Positions 36,469 through 47,604 of a stretch of 64,000 nt of DNA are shown one piece after another. Source of the stretch: Apiospora phragmitis (taxonomy: Eukaryota; Ascomycota; Sordariomycetes; Amphisphaeriales; Apiosporaceae); NCBI GenBank assembly GCA_038363925.1, contig JAQQWL010000011.1, positions 372,001 through 436,000 on the forward strand, given 5' to 3'. A program made the translations under genes and the position numbers. Position 1 is the stretch's first letter, and the number at the start of each line of letters is the position of its first letter. Under the pieces are notes generated by a model. That model was not told the origin of the DNA, made no database searches, and was given only the letters and a program-made list of their open reading frames with translations.

Positions 36469-38746
36469 ATGGCGGACCGGAAAGACTCGAAAGACGCAAA
36501 GGACGTCGAGTTGCGGAATGTGCAAAGTGGAGACTTGAAGGGCCCGACGACACCGGCTTTGGGTTCCACTCAAGGCCTGCGTCGCGTGCCGGGCAAGATC
36601 CCACTTGCGGCACTGCTGATTCTCTCGGTTGAAGTGAGTGAAGAACTACATTACATATCCAACATGGATTTAGCATCTATCTTTCCCACCAAGTACTGAC
36701 CAAACCTTCATTCGTAGCTGGGTGAGCGATTCACGTACTTCGGATTAAGCGGGCCCATCCAGAATTACATCAAGTAAGCCTTGGGATATTCTTTGAGATA
36801 CTATACTTGCTGTCCTGAGGCGACATGAATACTGATATAAACACTTAAAATAGTAATCCTTATGATCCGGGATCTGGCCTTCCTGGTGCACTGGGTCGAG
36901 GACAAGCCACCGCTACTGCCCTCGGCAACTTTTTCAAGTTTTGGGCATACACGTCGACCGTGATAGGTGCTGTCGTGGCCGGTACGCCTGCCCTTAATTA
37001 CCTTCCCGAGACAACGATAGACTTACTGACACACGCAAAAACGCGCAGATCAATACCTGGGCAAATTCAAGACCATCCTACTCGCCTGCGGCATCTACAC
37101 CGTCGGCCTTATTATCCTGGTCGCCACCTCGACGCCGGCCGCCCTCGGGGACGGCGCGGGCTTCGGCGGCCTGGTCGCGGCCATGGTCACGATCGGGCTG
37201 GGCACGGGCGGCATCAAGGCCAACGTGACGCCCATGTGCGCCGAGCAGTACGAGGAGCCAGACGAGGTCGTCCAGACCCTGGCGTCGGGGGAGGTGGTCG
37301 TCGTGGACCCGCAGCTGACAGTTCAGAAGCTATTCATGTGGTAAGCAAACTTTCCTTTTCCTCCTCCCCAACCGCGCTGATTATAGTGGATGATGATCTT
37401 CTGACGTGAAGAACAACTTCGGCGGCTCCAGGTTCTACTGGGTGGTCAACGTTGGTGCGCTGTCGCCGCTGATTACCGTCAACATCGAGGCCAGACACTC
37501 GTTCTGGCTCGCTTATCTTATACCCCTTCTGTAAGTCTCACACACTGGTACCGCATATTATTATTATTACCATCACGCAGTTGCGTCCAGGGTATGTTTG
37601 AGACTAACACACCTAATTACCTATTCAGGGCCATCGTCTTATCCACCATCATCTTCGTCCTCGGCCAAAAGAAGTACACCAAGATCCCCCCGCAAGGCTC
37701 GCCCCTGCTGGACGCCGCCCGCGTGACGGCCGCGGCCTGGCGCGAGGGCGGCTTCGAGAAGGCCAAGCCCTCGTCGCTGCGGGCTCGCGGCGTGTCCGAG
37801 GAGGAGATGGCGGCGCGCTGCTGCTACACGGACGAGTACGTGTCCGACGTGCGGCGGGGGCTGCGGAGCTGCAAGATGTTCCTGTTTCTGCCCTTCTACT
37901 TCGTCTGCTGGATCCAGATCTGGAACAACCTGATCTCGCAGGCGGGGCAGATGGCTCTCCACGGCACGCCCAACGACCTGCTGCAGAACCTCGACCCCAT
38001 TGCTTTGATCATCTTCATCCCCATTCTAGACTGTAAGTTGGTGCCGTTTATGTTTTGCCCGCGCCCCAGCCCGCCCCGCTCCATCCCATTGCCATATGAA
38101 AACACCTAACGTAAATCACTAAAATGTAGTGGTCGTATACCCCCTCTTCCGCAAATACAAGATTGACTTTGACCCCACCACCCGCATCTTCTGCGGCTTC
38201 CTCTGCGCGTCCGTCTCGATGGTCTACGCCAGCGTGCTGCAGCACTACATCTACGCCTCGCTCGCCCAGAGCATCCACGTCTGGGTCCAGGCGCCGGCGT
38301 ACGTCCTGGTCGCGCTCTCGGAGGCCTTCGTCATCGTGACGGGGCTCGAGCTGGCTTACACGCAGGCTCCCACCAAGTGAGTTCTTGTCTTAGTCTGGTC
38401 CCCGGCGTTCTTCCCCTTTCCACCACTTTGATTTTTCGTCGTTTGAAGACGACCACATACCTGATTTGTTGTTATTCGACTGATGAGTAATGTATGGTTA
38501 ACTAATCACTTTTTTAGCCTTCGGTCTGTGGTCTCTTCGCTGTTCTGGCTCACCATCGGTGTGGCTGCCGCCATCTCCATCGGCCTCAGCCCGGTTTCGC
38601 AGGACCCCTACCTGGTCTGGATGTATGGGTCTTTGGCCATCGTTAGTCTGGTGGCCGGATCCATCTTTTACGCCTGTTTCTTCCGGGCTAGAAAGGAGTA
38701 CGGACGGGAGGAGGTGATTGTAGAGGGAGAAGAGCCACGGGGTTAA
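36469..38746 (+). CDS. POT/PTR2-family proton-coupled oligopeptide transporter
   Basis: It imports di- and tripeptides (some members nitrate or other small substrates) across the plasma membrane with protons. Eight exons join in frame. Landmarks in order are KIPLAALLILSVELGERFTYFG (helix 1 with the E-x-x-E-R-F-type motif), NPYDPGSGLPGALGRGQA, DQYLGKFKTILLACGIYTVG, GTGGIKANVTPMCAEQY (the PTR2 signature area), FYWVVNVGALSPLI (second signature, made by splicing CCAG to GTTCTAC), CCYTDEYVSDVRRGLRS, LVVYPLFRKYKIDF and APTNLRSVVSSLFWLT. There are about twelve hydrophobic segments in all. Unlike its neighbours I see no frame error. The stop lies about 30 bases before AT-rich island 2. Together with the oxidase and hydrolase it suggests use of peptides containing or releasing unusual amino acids (inference). 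Confidence 0.88.
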
Positions 38747-39339
38747 GGTTAGACAGGCTTGACCCATAATACTTAAGACTATATTTATAAGCTTTGAAAA
38801 TAGCTACACTTAATCTTTAGAGCAAAGGAGTTAAATACCTTGCACCACCCCTGTGAAGATTTATTTACCCTGTTGTTTAGTCTATCGAATTTTAACGCTT
38901 TAGCTATTACTTTTTTTATTAAAAAAGTAAATGACTTATTTAAAAATAGTTTAATTTAAAAGATTAATAATATTTATTAATTATAATAACTTTATTATTA
39001 TTATTTTAAGTTTTAATTAATAGCTTTAAGTTTTTTAATTTTAATATTAAAACTTTTATTTTTAATAATTAAGTTATTAAAGAAAAGTTTAATTATTAAG
39101 TTAATCATTAAAATATAACATGTATAATATAAGCTTATTTTTTTATTATAAAGAATTTATAATATATTAAAACGCTTTATAACGTTAAGGAAAATCTTTA
39201 AAGTTTAAATATTAATAAAGTTAATTATAATTATTTTATAACCTTTAATAAAAATATTTAATAACGTATCCTATAAGCGAATATCTCATATAAGTGAATA
39301 TCTCATTCTTTTATACCCCTTTTAATAAAATATAAATTA

Positions 39340-42300
39340 AGTACCTTAACTATTTAACTGTCTTATTATATAAGTAGCTACTTAAACTTAATATTATATA
39401 ATATTATAACTTAAGTTTATTTTATTAATAATTATTTTAAAAAAAATCGTAAAATTATAACTTGATCGAATTTTAATTTTAATATAGCTGGTAATATTAG
39501 AATCGCTTTCCGAATTTAAATTAATAACTTAGATCGCCTTATCTTTACCCGATTCATCCTAGGGGTTATATTGCTAGCTTATTATTCTATCTTTAACTAT
39601 TATTATATCTTATATTATAATAAAGGCCCGATTAGGGTCTTTAATTACCCGACGGGTTTTAAGCTTATATACTTTATTTAACTCGGTTTATAAACGGTCC
39701 CTCTCTTATTTTAATTTAGTTAATTAGGCGTTTAAAAAGTCGAGCCCCTTTTTTAATTTATAAAATAATAGCCTCTTATAGGTGCTATTAAATTAAATAT
39801 CCCTATTCCGGGCTAAGGCTTCGATTTAATATATATACCGGGAGTTAGTAGGTATAGGCGCTTTTTAAATAAGGGTTTATTAATTGTTAAATTATTTAGG
39901 GCGTAAAGGGACCACTTCTTAATTACGGCCCTGCTCGTATTTATATAGCCGGGAGTTCAAGGGTTTAGAAATATTCCGTAAATAGATTCTAATAGCCTGC
40001 TACCTGTTGGCTATTATTTTAAGTTTAAAGGCTAACTTTTAGGCCTTGTGCCACGTTTAAATAAAGTTAGCCTTATTTACGTTTTTGTTAAATATTAATT
40101 AATAACGAAATATTAAATAATTTCGAACTTTCCGTTTTAATATAAAGAACGGACTTAAATTTAAAAACTATAATATATAAGAAGTATATATCGAGAAATA
40201 TAATAATTAAATTTTATTAATTATATATTTAATTATAAAATAGTTTTATATGTAATTACTATAGCCGTTTAAAATAAATAGCCGCTATTACTCTAGGTTT
40301 TTTAATTTTATCCGTAATAGGTAAATATTTCGTAATTATATTATTATTAATTCGTTATTAATTTATTTTTTAAGTAAATAAATAAATAATTAATTCTTAA
40401 TATTTATCCATAGGTTATAAAAGTTATTACCGCGGTTTAAAAATTATTATTATTATATATTTACGTTTTTAAAAATAATTAAAAAAGGTAAAGTAATATT
40501 ATTTAAGCTAGCTAACGGTACTACGGTCACCTTATACAACGGCGACCCTAAAAACTAATAATAATACTATATAATAATAATACGAATAATTTAATTAAAA
40601 ATTAACACAAAATCCTAAAAATACTATTTCAGTCCCGAAACGCTTCTATAACACTTTTAATCTCAGATTCAGAGTTAGATTTAATTATAACGGCTTCCGG
40701 CGCCGACGATAAAAGAGTAACAGCCTAGGATTCCGGTGTAACGCTATTTATCTCCCTCTTAACTACTATGGCATCTCGTATACGCGTAAATTTCTAATTA
40801 AGGTTAAACATTACTCTTTTCCTCTTTTTACCTCTTTTTTTTTTAGATTACTTTCTAAAACTGATTTTTCGTGCTCCAATTAGCCGATCTAGCCGTTTAA
40901 AATATTCAGACTTTTTTGGAGCTTCCGGAATAAAACCCGGCGCGTCGCGTTATCGAAAATAATATTATTACTACTAAACGTATCCGTTAACTCTTTAATC
41001 TAGCGGCTAGTTATAAATATTAATAACGCTATAGAGGAGAATTATTTATCGAAAACGTTGGGGGGAAAGCTTAAATAGTTCTGCCTCTACCTGGTTTTTT
41101 ATCCTCCGGTTTTAATTATTAAGGGGCTTATTAATATTACGAGGAAATATATTAATTATAGCTTAGCCGCCAGTTATTATATATAGCCGAAAAGTAAACT
41201 TTTTAATTAGCTCGTAATATCGAAAGAAATTTTTTTTATTTATATTTATATTATTAAACCCTATATAATATAAAGTTACTTTTTAATAATAAGTATTTTT
41301 TAATATATTAAAGGGATTAAAATCTAAGGGTTATAATAAATATAACGAGTATACCGGAAAAAAAAAAAGCTATATTTTATATTTTAAGCACATTATAATA
41401 AAGTCCTCGTTTACGTGGCTAGCGTAACTATTTAAGATGATAAGCCGCTATTAATCCTCGTTTTTAAGCTTTATATAAAAAATAAAGACCTTATTTAATT
41501 ATATTAAAGCTAGCTCCTTATTAGTTTAGCCTTTAAAGGATACCGTAAAAACTTAATCCTTTATAATATCTATTAACGAATCCTCCTTTTTTAAAAATTA
41601 TTACTACTGGACCTATTAACCCTTAAATATAATAAAAGGAGGTAAAGCTCGGCTTAAAATATTATTATATTCGACCGTAAAAGCCTATTCTCGGTTAAAA
41701 GAGTTTATAATTAATATTTTTTTATTTTAATAAGTTTAATAATTATTATATTTATTTTATAGCCGAGCTAGTTACCGATCTTGTTAACGTTAAACCGAAA
41801 CTCTAGAAGGATCGATTTTAGAATAGGATTGTTAAGCCGCTCGAAAAACTCGATAATTTTCTTTGTGGAAGTTGCGTTAAGCTTTAAAAAATCCATCCTT
41901 TTAGAAAGAGTAGTACCGATAAATAAATAACGAGTAATAAATTTTTTAACCTAGTATTTACCGAGGATTATATTAATTTTATTAACTTAAAAAATTTGTT
42001 AGGCGAATATTTAAAAAATAACGTACGCCGGTAAACAGCTTAAATTATATTATATAAGGTATTAAGTTACGATTTAAAACTCTTCCGCTATTATTAAGGC
42101 CTGGAAGGACTTATTCCGTTATTTTATAGTTTTACGGCCGTGAATCCGAGCCTTTAGAATTGTTCTAAGGATATTATACTTCTCGGCGGCTTGTTTTATT
42201 AACGAGCTATTTATAATATCTTAAATCGCGCGTTATAGTACTAACTCGTTAAGTTTACGGCCTATTAGAAAAAAGAAAAGAAAAGAAAAAACGATAGTAT

Positions 42301-43201
42301 TATTTAATTAATTATAAATTAAAAGCTGACTGGTTTATATACTGATTTATATATAGTACTATTAAAGGCTATTTAAATTTAGGGGTCGCCGTTATATGGG
42401 GTGACCGTAGCACCGTTAGCTGGCTTATATTTATAAACTTTACGGCGGTCGTTTACTTATAATAAGCGGTATTTTAAATAAAGATCTTAATTAATTCGAT
42501 TAAATTAATTATATAATAATTATTACTTAAGCTTATAATATTATTAATTTTATTTATATTATAAATAAATCAGAGGGGAATATATTTTTAATAAAATCCT
42601 AGTTTAAAATTAAAAAAAAAGCTGGATATTTTTTTCGAATATATAGTAGAGGCGCCGGAAGTCTATCGTTGTGGTTAATATAGTTTTAAGTTTAAGATAA
42701 CGAGTAATAAATCTTTTTACTTAATAAATTTTAAAGGGTAGGGCGAGCTAATCCGTTTTAAATAATCGGGCGATAAATAGCCGGAATACGTTATATTTAA
42801 AAGTAAGGCTTAACTATACTTATTAAATAGCTTAGGTTTTAAAATATTCCTCTTGGGTAGAAAAAGAGGGTCCTAGCGGACTCCTTAAACTCGGTCCGAG
42901 TCGGTCTACCCTTAATTCTATCCCGTAAAGTGGCTCGGGGTACCTTAAGTCTTTTAAAAATTAGTACGTTCCGATTCGCTAGCTTATACGGCTAAAATAA
43001 TACGTTAAATAGCGGATTCGGGGGTTGGGATAAGCATAATTAAAAAGTACGAGAAGTAACGATTTTAATAATATTTTCTAATTATTAATAAGCGGGTTAA
43101 ATATAGACTTATATACGAAAAAGGGGTTAAGGGGCTTCGCTTATTAGTAATTAATTTAAGTAGCTGCTTACGTAGTAAGACGGCTAAGTAATTAAGGTGC
43201 T
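39340..43201 (-). mobile_element. pogo-like DNA transposon inserted in the Fot-like copy 2
   Basis: The left end AGTACCTTAACTATTTAACTG and the right end (reverse complement AGCACCTTAATTACTTAGCCG) form an inverted repeat of about 47 bp with C/T-type differences. TA lies at 39338-39339 and 43202-43203; copy 1 of the host element has a single TA at the matching place. Without the inner insertion it is about 1.94 kb. The minus strand near 42850-42990 keeps VPRATLRDRIKGRP then TRTEFKESARTL, the psq-type helix-turn-helix start of pogo-family transposases. It is dead from many stops. Confidence 0.82.
40506..42425 (-). mobile_element. pogo-like DNA transposon nested inside the previous one
   Basis: The element is 1920 bp. 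The left end AGCTAGCTAACGGTACTACG and the right end (reverse complement AGCCAGCTAACGGTGCTACG) pair for about 48 bp, with differences of C/T or G/A type. TA flanks both sides (40504-40505 and 42426-42427). The minus strand has the decayed transposase core: LIILNSYASHVNEDFI, where the D of LDxHxSH reads N, followed by LQPLDF-like text with a stop in place of Q (about 41270-41460). That is the second catalytic Asp region of the DDE_1 (pogo/Fot) family. Confidence 0.82.
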
Positions 43202-43306
43202 TAATTTTATTATAACGTATTTAATATATTAAAATTAATCGGAATCCTTATCTCTTAATATTTCTATATTATTTTAATAAGTACGCGTATTATACCTAGG
43301 CTCTCC

Positions 43307-43968
43307 TATAACGAACGCTATCCGGGTTCTAAAAGAAACCTAGTAAGACGTACTAGGGTTTATGTTAATAATACGAGAGAGTATCTAAACGTGCGATAGA
43401 AGTCGCTTCTATCGATATAATGGGCAATAGCTCGTAGGAACGGAGGTAACTGAGGTGCGTAGACTCCGAAGGTATTCACAATAGGGTCGTTAAGGCTGTT
43501 TGCCTTACCAATGGGTTAAGATTGATGCTTAGATTGATCACTGAGGTAGAGGTGTCTATATAAAATACATAAGGGATGTCCATCGTTATATATCCAGTCT
43601 CTTCCTCCACTGATCCTTTGGATCACCGGTGGCTCACGGTGATCCCGTTGCTGGCTCACGGTGATCCATCCCTTGGATCACGGTGATCCGACCTGGGTTG
43701 GCTCACTTCGGGCGTCGTGTTCTTGTTGCTCCGGGGGCCCGTCGCGTGGCTCCTCGCACCTGGTTATTATGTCTGCCTTTGCCCGCCTCATCGCTGCGCG
43801 GGCTGGGGCTGTTTGTCTTGTCGTTCGATGTTGGAGTGTGGTTGCGTATATGTTAATGTAGCTGACGGTGCGATTACTGGCTGTGGTATCGTAGCCGGAC
43901 CGGGTTATCGTATTTCCGTGCCGGTGAGTAGGGTCTTTTTGGCCGCATGGTTAGGTCGGGTTGTAACA
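43307..43968. mobile_element. solo LTR, mostly not RIP-mutated
   Basis: A 662-bp insertion with the five-base duplication TCTCC on each side (43302-43306 and 43969-43973). The left end reads TATAAC (probably TGTAAC before a G-to-A change) and the right end GTAACA, as for an LTR. There is no internal retrotransposon sequence, so it is a solo LTR left by recombination. From about 43380 on, the composition is normal (many CpA and TpG), unlike the sequence around it. It contains three or four copies of a CACGGTGATCC motif (43640-43692). Orientation is unknown. Confidence 0.8.
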
Positions 43969-45205
43969 TCTCCGTAGATTTTATAGCGTTATAAGCGTAT
44001 TCTAAACGTCCTTATATAATTACTCCTCCGACGCGATTCGTTTTATAACTATTTATTAACGTCCCTTTAAAACTATAAGTCTTTTTTAGCTTATATACGA
44101 AGTGATCCTCTATTTTATAGCCGTTTTTTTTTCGTACGGCGGCGCCGGCTAAATATTTTATTTACTTTTTAAAGTATCGCGTTCTTACTTTTTAAAAGAG
44201 TAACTCGGTATATAATATACGTTATAACCTTTACGATTTAATTAAAACTAATTAAAATAAATATTAAAGAGTTATTTTAATATTATACGATACGGTTTTA
44301 AACGTATTCGGTTTAAGACTAGGCTTTAATCGAGTTGTTTAAGGTTTTTAATTCTTAAGGGATAAGTAGGCCGAAAGAAGTCCCGGAGGTATTAAAATGC
44401 GTAGCTTTATATCTAATTATAAAATAATATATTTTAAATTATATAAGACGAGTCCTATTTTTTAAAAGCCTCTTTATATATTTAAAACGGTAAAAATCGC
44501 TTGGAACGTTTTTAAAAACGCTGGTAAGAAATCTTCCTTAGAGATGTGAGTAATATACGCCTATATAAAACCTTTAATTTCTTTTTTATACGCCCTTTTT
44601 AATATATAAAAATAATCGATATTAAGAGGCTAGAACTTATATAACGAATAAGAAGGTATATAGAGTATAATAATCGAGTTCTTTTTATAATAAAGCTTAA
44701 AAATTATCGAGTAATAGCTTTCGTAGTCGTTTAAAACTAAGAAGCGATAATAACCCTTCGTATAAAACCTAGTATATTAATTAAAGTATCGAATTTAATC
44801 CTTACTTTTTTTATTCGTAATTTAGCTATTTTTAGTAATTGCGATCACTTAATCCTTTAGTAATGAGCTGTTTTTATTAATTATATTCTATATAAAAATA
44901 AATTACGTATAATACGCGTTAAGATCTTTATAAAGGACTTTTTAATAGTCGATTCTTTAATTAAAACGCGTCCGGAGGGCTAGTTATTATCGTATAAAAT
45001 TAGAGGCTTAATTAACGCCGACGCGTCTCGCGTCGCGTAAACTAAGTAGTTAATTCGCTATATCTTTTATACTATTTAGCCGGGGAAAAACGATCGCGTA
45101 TTTAAATTAATAATATATCGAATAATTAATTCCTTTTTAAAATTAGAAAGCTTTCGAAAGTTTATAGAGATTTCGGATCGTAATCGAATTCCGCGTCGTC
45201 GGCAA

Positions 45206-47604
45206 GGCATTAGAGGGCCGAACGCTTCAGAACATACGCACCAGTCAGTCAGCAAGCAGGCTTACATGCCCTAGGACACCCTGAAAGGAGTCGATACCCT
45301 CAATAAGACCTTCGAAGACCCAGCGTCATGTCATATTACTCAAGCCTCCTAGATAATTCCTCCTCAGACTAGGCCTGCCCTTTTGCCTTTGCTGTACTGC
45401 TTACCTAAAGTACCTACACTGAGAGAGAATGACAGGATGGAAAGGGGGGTGTACACAGGATGAAGTGAGCCGCGCCATGACGGCGCAAGTAACCGAAAAT
45501 CCAGCCGCCCCTGACAAGTTGCGGCCGGCCCAGTGGATTGAAAGTGACTGACGATACTATGTACCCTTCTTCCTCTCAAGACCCTTGCTTCGCACTTGAG
45601 CAGAACAGCAAGACCCTTCCTTGACTGGCGTGACAGGTACCGTAGCGTTTCACCCATTCTTGGTTTGGTGGCTCGACGACGACTGCTAATTCCCTATTAC
45701 CAGGTATGTAGGAGTGTCACACCGCGATTGAAGCAGTGTTCAGCCCCCCCTCCCCCGCCCCCCCCGCGCTGCTCCATGGCCGTCAACACAGGCCACCTCC
45801 TTGTAAACCGGGATTTTCCCTGCTGGCTGCGATTATTCGGGCGCATCTCGAAGATCTTCCGAATACCACCAACTGATACTGGGCTCGCGAAAGATGGATA
45901 TACTGTAGATCAAGAAGAGTAAAGTGCGAAACCAATAAACAAGGCATCCAGACATGTCACCCAATGTAGCAGTAAACCATACCAGTTTTGGTCTGTGGGG
46001 ACGAGAGTCTCCTTTTGTCGCCATGCGTAGGTAGCACTGATAGACCGATCGCTCTTGATTGGGGGGCGCAACATGAAGATGCAGGCATCTACGAAAACAG
46101 TAGGCACAAACAATGCGCGCTTTGACTATTGACCAACCAGATAGTAATACCAGGTATTCGGGTCTTTCAGGGAAACAACCGAAATTCATATGCCAAACGT
46201 GCAGTCGGTCGTATTAACGTGTCGGGATTGTCCAATTGCCCGGGAACAGCATTGGCGTCTCAAAAGTGTCGGGCAGCAGAGAGGGAGGTTGCATTTTGCA
46301 AGCAATTACGGCAAAAGCCGCTTCTCAACCACTAAAGCAAACCCCGCCCCGCTGCTGTGCCGCAAAAACTCCTCCGCCTCCCCCAGGGACCTATCGGATC
46401 TACAGTCGGTCGGTCGGATCCGAAAACATCCATCGTTCGTCTCTCTCCTTACTCCCTAGTGGTAATGTCGTTTATCAGTCGATTGAATCTTGGATCTTTC
46501 CGTGCCACGTCGGCGGGTACTTGCGAAAGTAAGGTTTGGGCGATTTCAGGTTCGAAGGAATGAATTGACAGCTGCGCCGTACGCGTCACGCCGCAAAGGC
46601 CGCAATCCTTCCGACCGGGTCTTTGTCCAGCCAATCGAAAAAAGATGAGATCACAGCATGCAGCAACAGTTGATTGGTATCTCGCACGGATAATCAGTCA
46701 TCCAATCAATTGGCATCGAATATATTTCAAACAGCCAACCTGCAACAAGGAGGCGAAGGAGGAAAAAAACAACCTGACGACTGAACGCCGATCGGATTTG
46801 CGCCTTGACTACAGTTCTTGAGTTGCGAGCTGCAACTGCAGGGAAGAAACCCGACCGTGGGAATCAATAGTGAAGGTCGACTGATTCCATGACACATGTT
46901 GACCAAGCTGAGCGAGTCATGTAGAATGCCACCTTATTTCAAATCCGTCCCTTGAGCTTGATTCCGGGTGGCAATGAACATGTCAATAGCCCAGGGTCCA
47001 GGACCCAGTCCACTGGTTCTGCACTAGGTTCATGTTGTTTCCATGTTGTAACGGGACCGTTTCCGTTCCTTTTTTTTTTCCTGTTCTTTTTTCCTTCCAA
47101 TTCCGTCCCAATCGGGGATCGCTCGCAGCACCACGTTGCGCGCTGTCGGGTGATTCTTACAGCCGAGATTGCGTGCAGGTAGGTAACGAGGCGCATTCAT
47201 TTTAGAGTTCTCACTGCGTGCAGGGAAGACTCGGCTAAATCACCAGATTGAAGCGAGGGGGGAAAAGCCAAGCCTGAACAACTGTTGACGTGCCCTCCAA
47301 TTGAAACCCTGTCTCATGGTTTTTCTCCGACTCCATGGCTTTCACCGAATGCGCTCTTCCTTCAGCAATGGAGTGAATGATAATAGAATCAATTGATATA
47401 TCCAATAAGCCCAGAGAGAAAATGAAAACACGCAAATGAATATGCTAATGAACCTTGCCTTGCAAAGGTGGGGGGGGGGATCTTGTGCTGAATAACTTCT
47501 GTTCAGGGGGTCGCGAGAGCCAAGGGCTGGCTAGGTGTCGCAGTTGCTGTCGCCGTCTCTGGGGCCGTCTCCAGAGCCATCTCCAGGAAATTGATGTCGC
47601 TTCT
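45206..47604. other. gene-free stretch
   Basis: Composition is normal from the island edge on. Frames of 60-120 residues exist on both strands, but none has protein-like composition, splice structure or a recognisable motif. C- and T-homopolymers lie at 45744-45770 and 47068-47092. Confidence 0.5.

Larger units (their letters stand above)
38780..45205. repeat. AT-rich island 2 (nested RIP-degraded transposons)
   Basis: It has the same CpA-poor, CpG-retaining, AT-rich character as island 1, broken only by a block of normal composition at 43380-43968 (solo LTR). The first 480 bases (to 39263) hold no element that I can name. The rest is a nest of pogo-type elements described separately. The right limit is sharp, at about 45205. 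Confidence 0.88.
39264..45205 (-). mobile_element. Fot/pogo-like DNA transposon (copy 2), interrupted and truncated
   Basis: The outermost layer of the nest. Its pieces are 39264-39339, 43202-43306 and 43974 to about 45205. Each is the reverse complement of consecutive parts of copy 1 (20444-22285). The left terminus ACGTATCCTATAAGCGAAT follows TA at 39262-39263. The piece at 43202-43306 matches copy 1 around 22135-22215, and the last piece matches copy 1 from about 22130 back to about 20680. The final 240 bp and the second terminus are missing: similarity stops where normal host DNA begins (about 45205). Copy 1 supplies the uninterrupted sequence, so both later insertions can be placed to the base. 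Confidence 0.82.

Noticed and set aside
36960..37409. 149-residue plus-strand open frame inside the transporter
   Set aside because: It is an out-of-frame run through an intron and the next exon of the POT transporter, whose own frame is intact when spliced.
39335..39345. TTAA at both ends of the 39340-43201 element, suggesting a piggyBac-type element
   Set aside because: Comparison with the uninterrupted Fot-like copy shows only TA is duplicated. The element starts AG(T/C)ACC and encodes a pogo-type helix-turn-helix, so TTAA is a coincidence of the flanking bases.
13800..45205. AT-rich blocks as mitochondrial DNA insertions or a centromere core
   Set aside because: They contain nuclear transposon termini and transposase or reverse-transcriptase text, retain CpG, and are only 12.8 and 6.4 kb, between ordinary genes.
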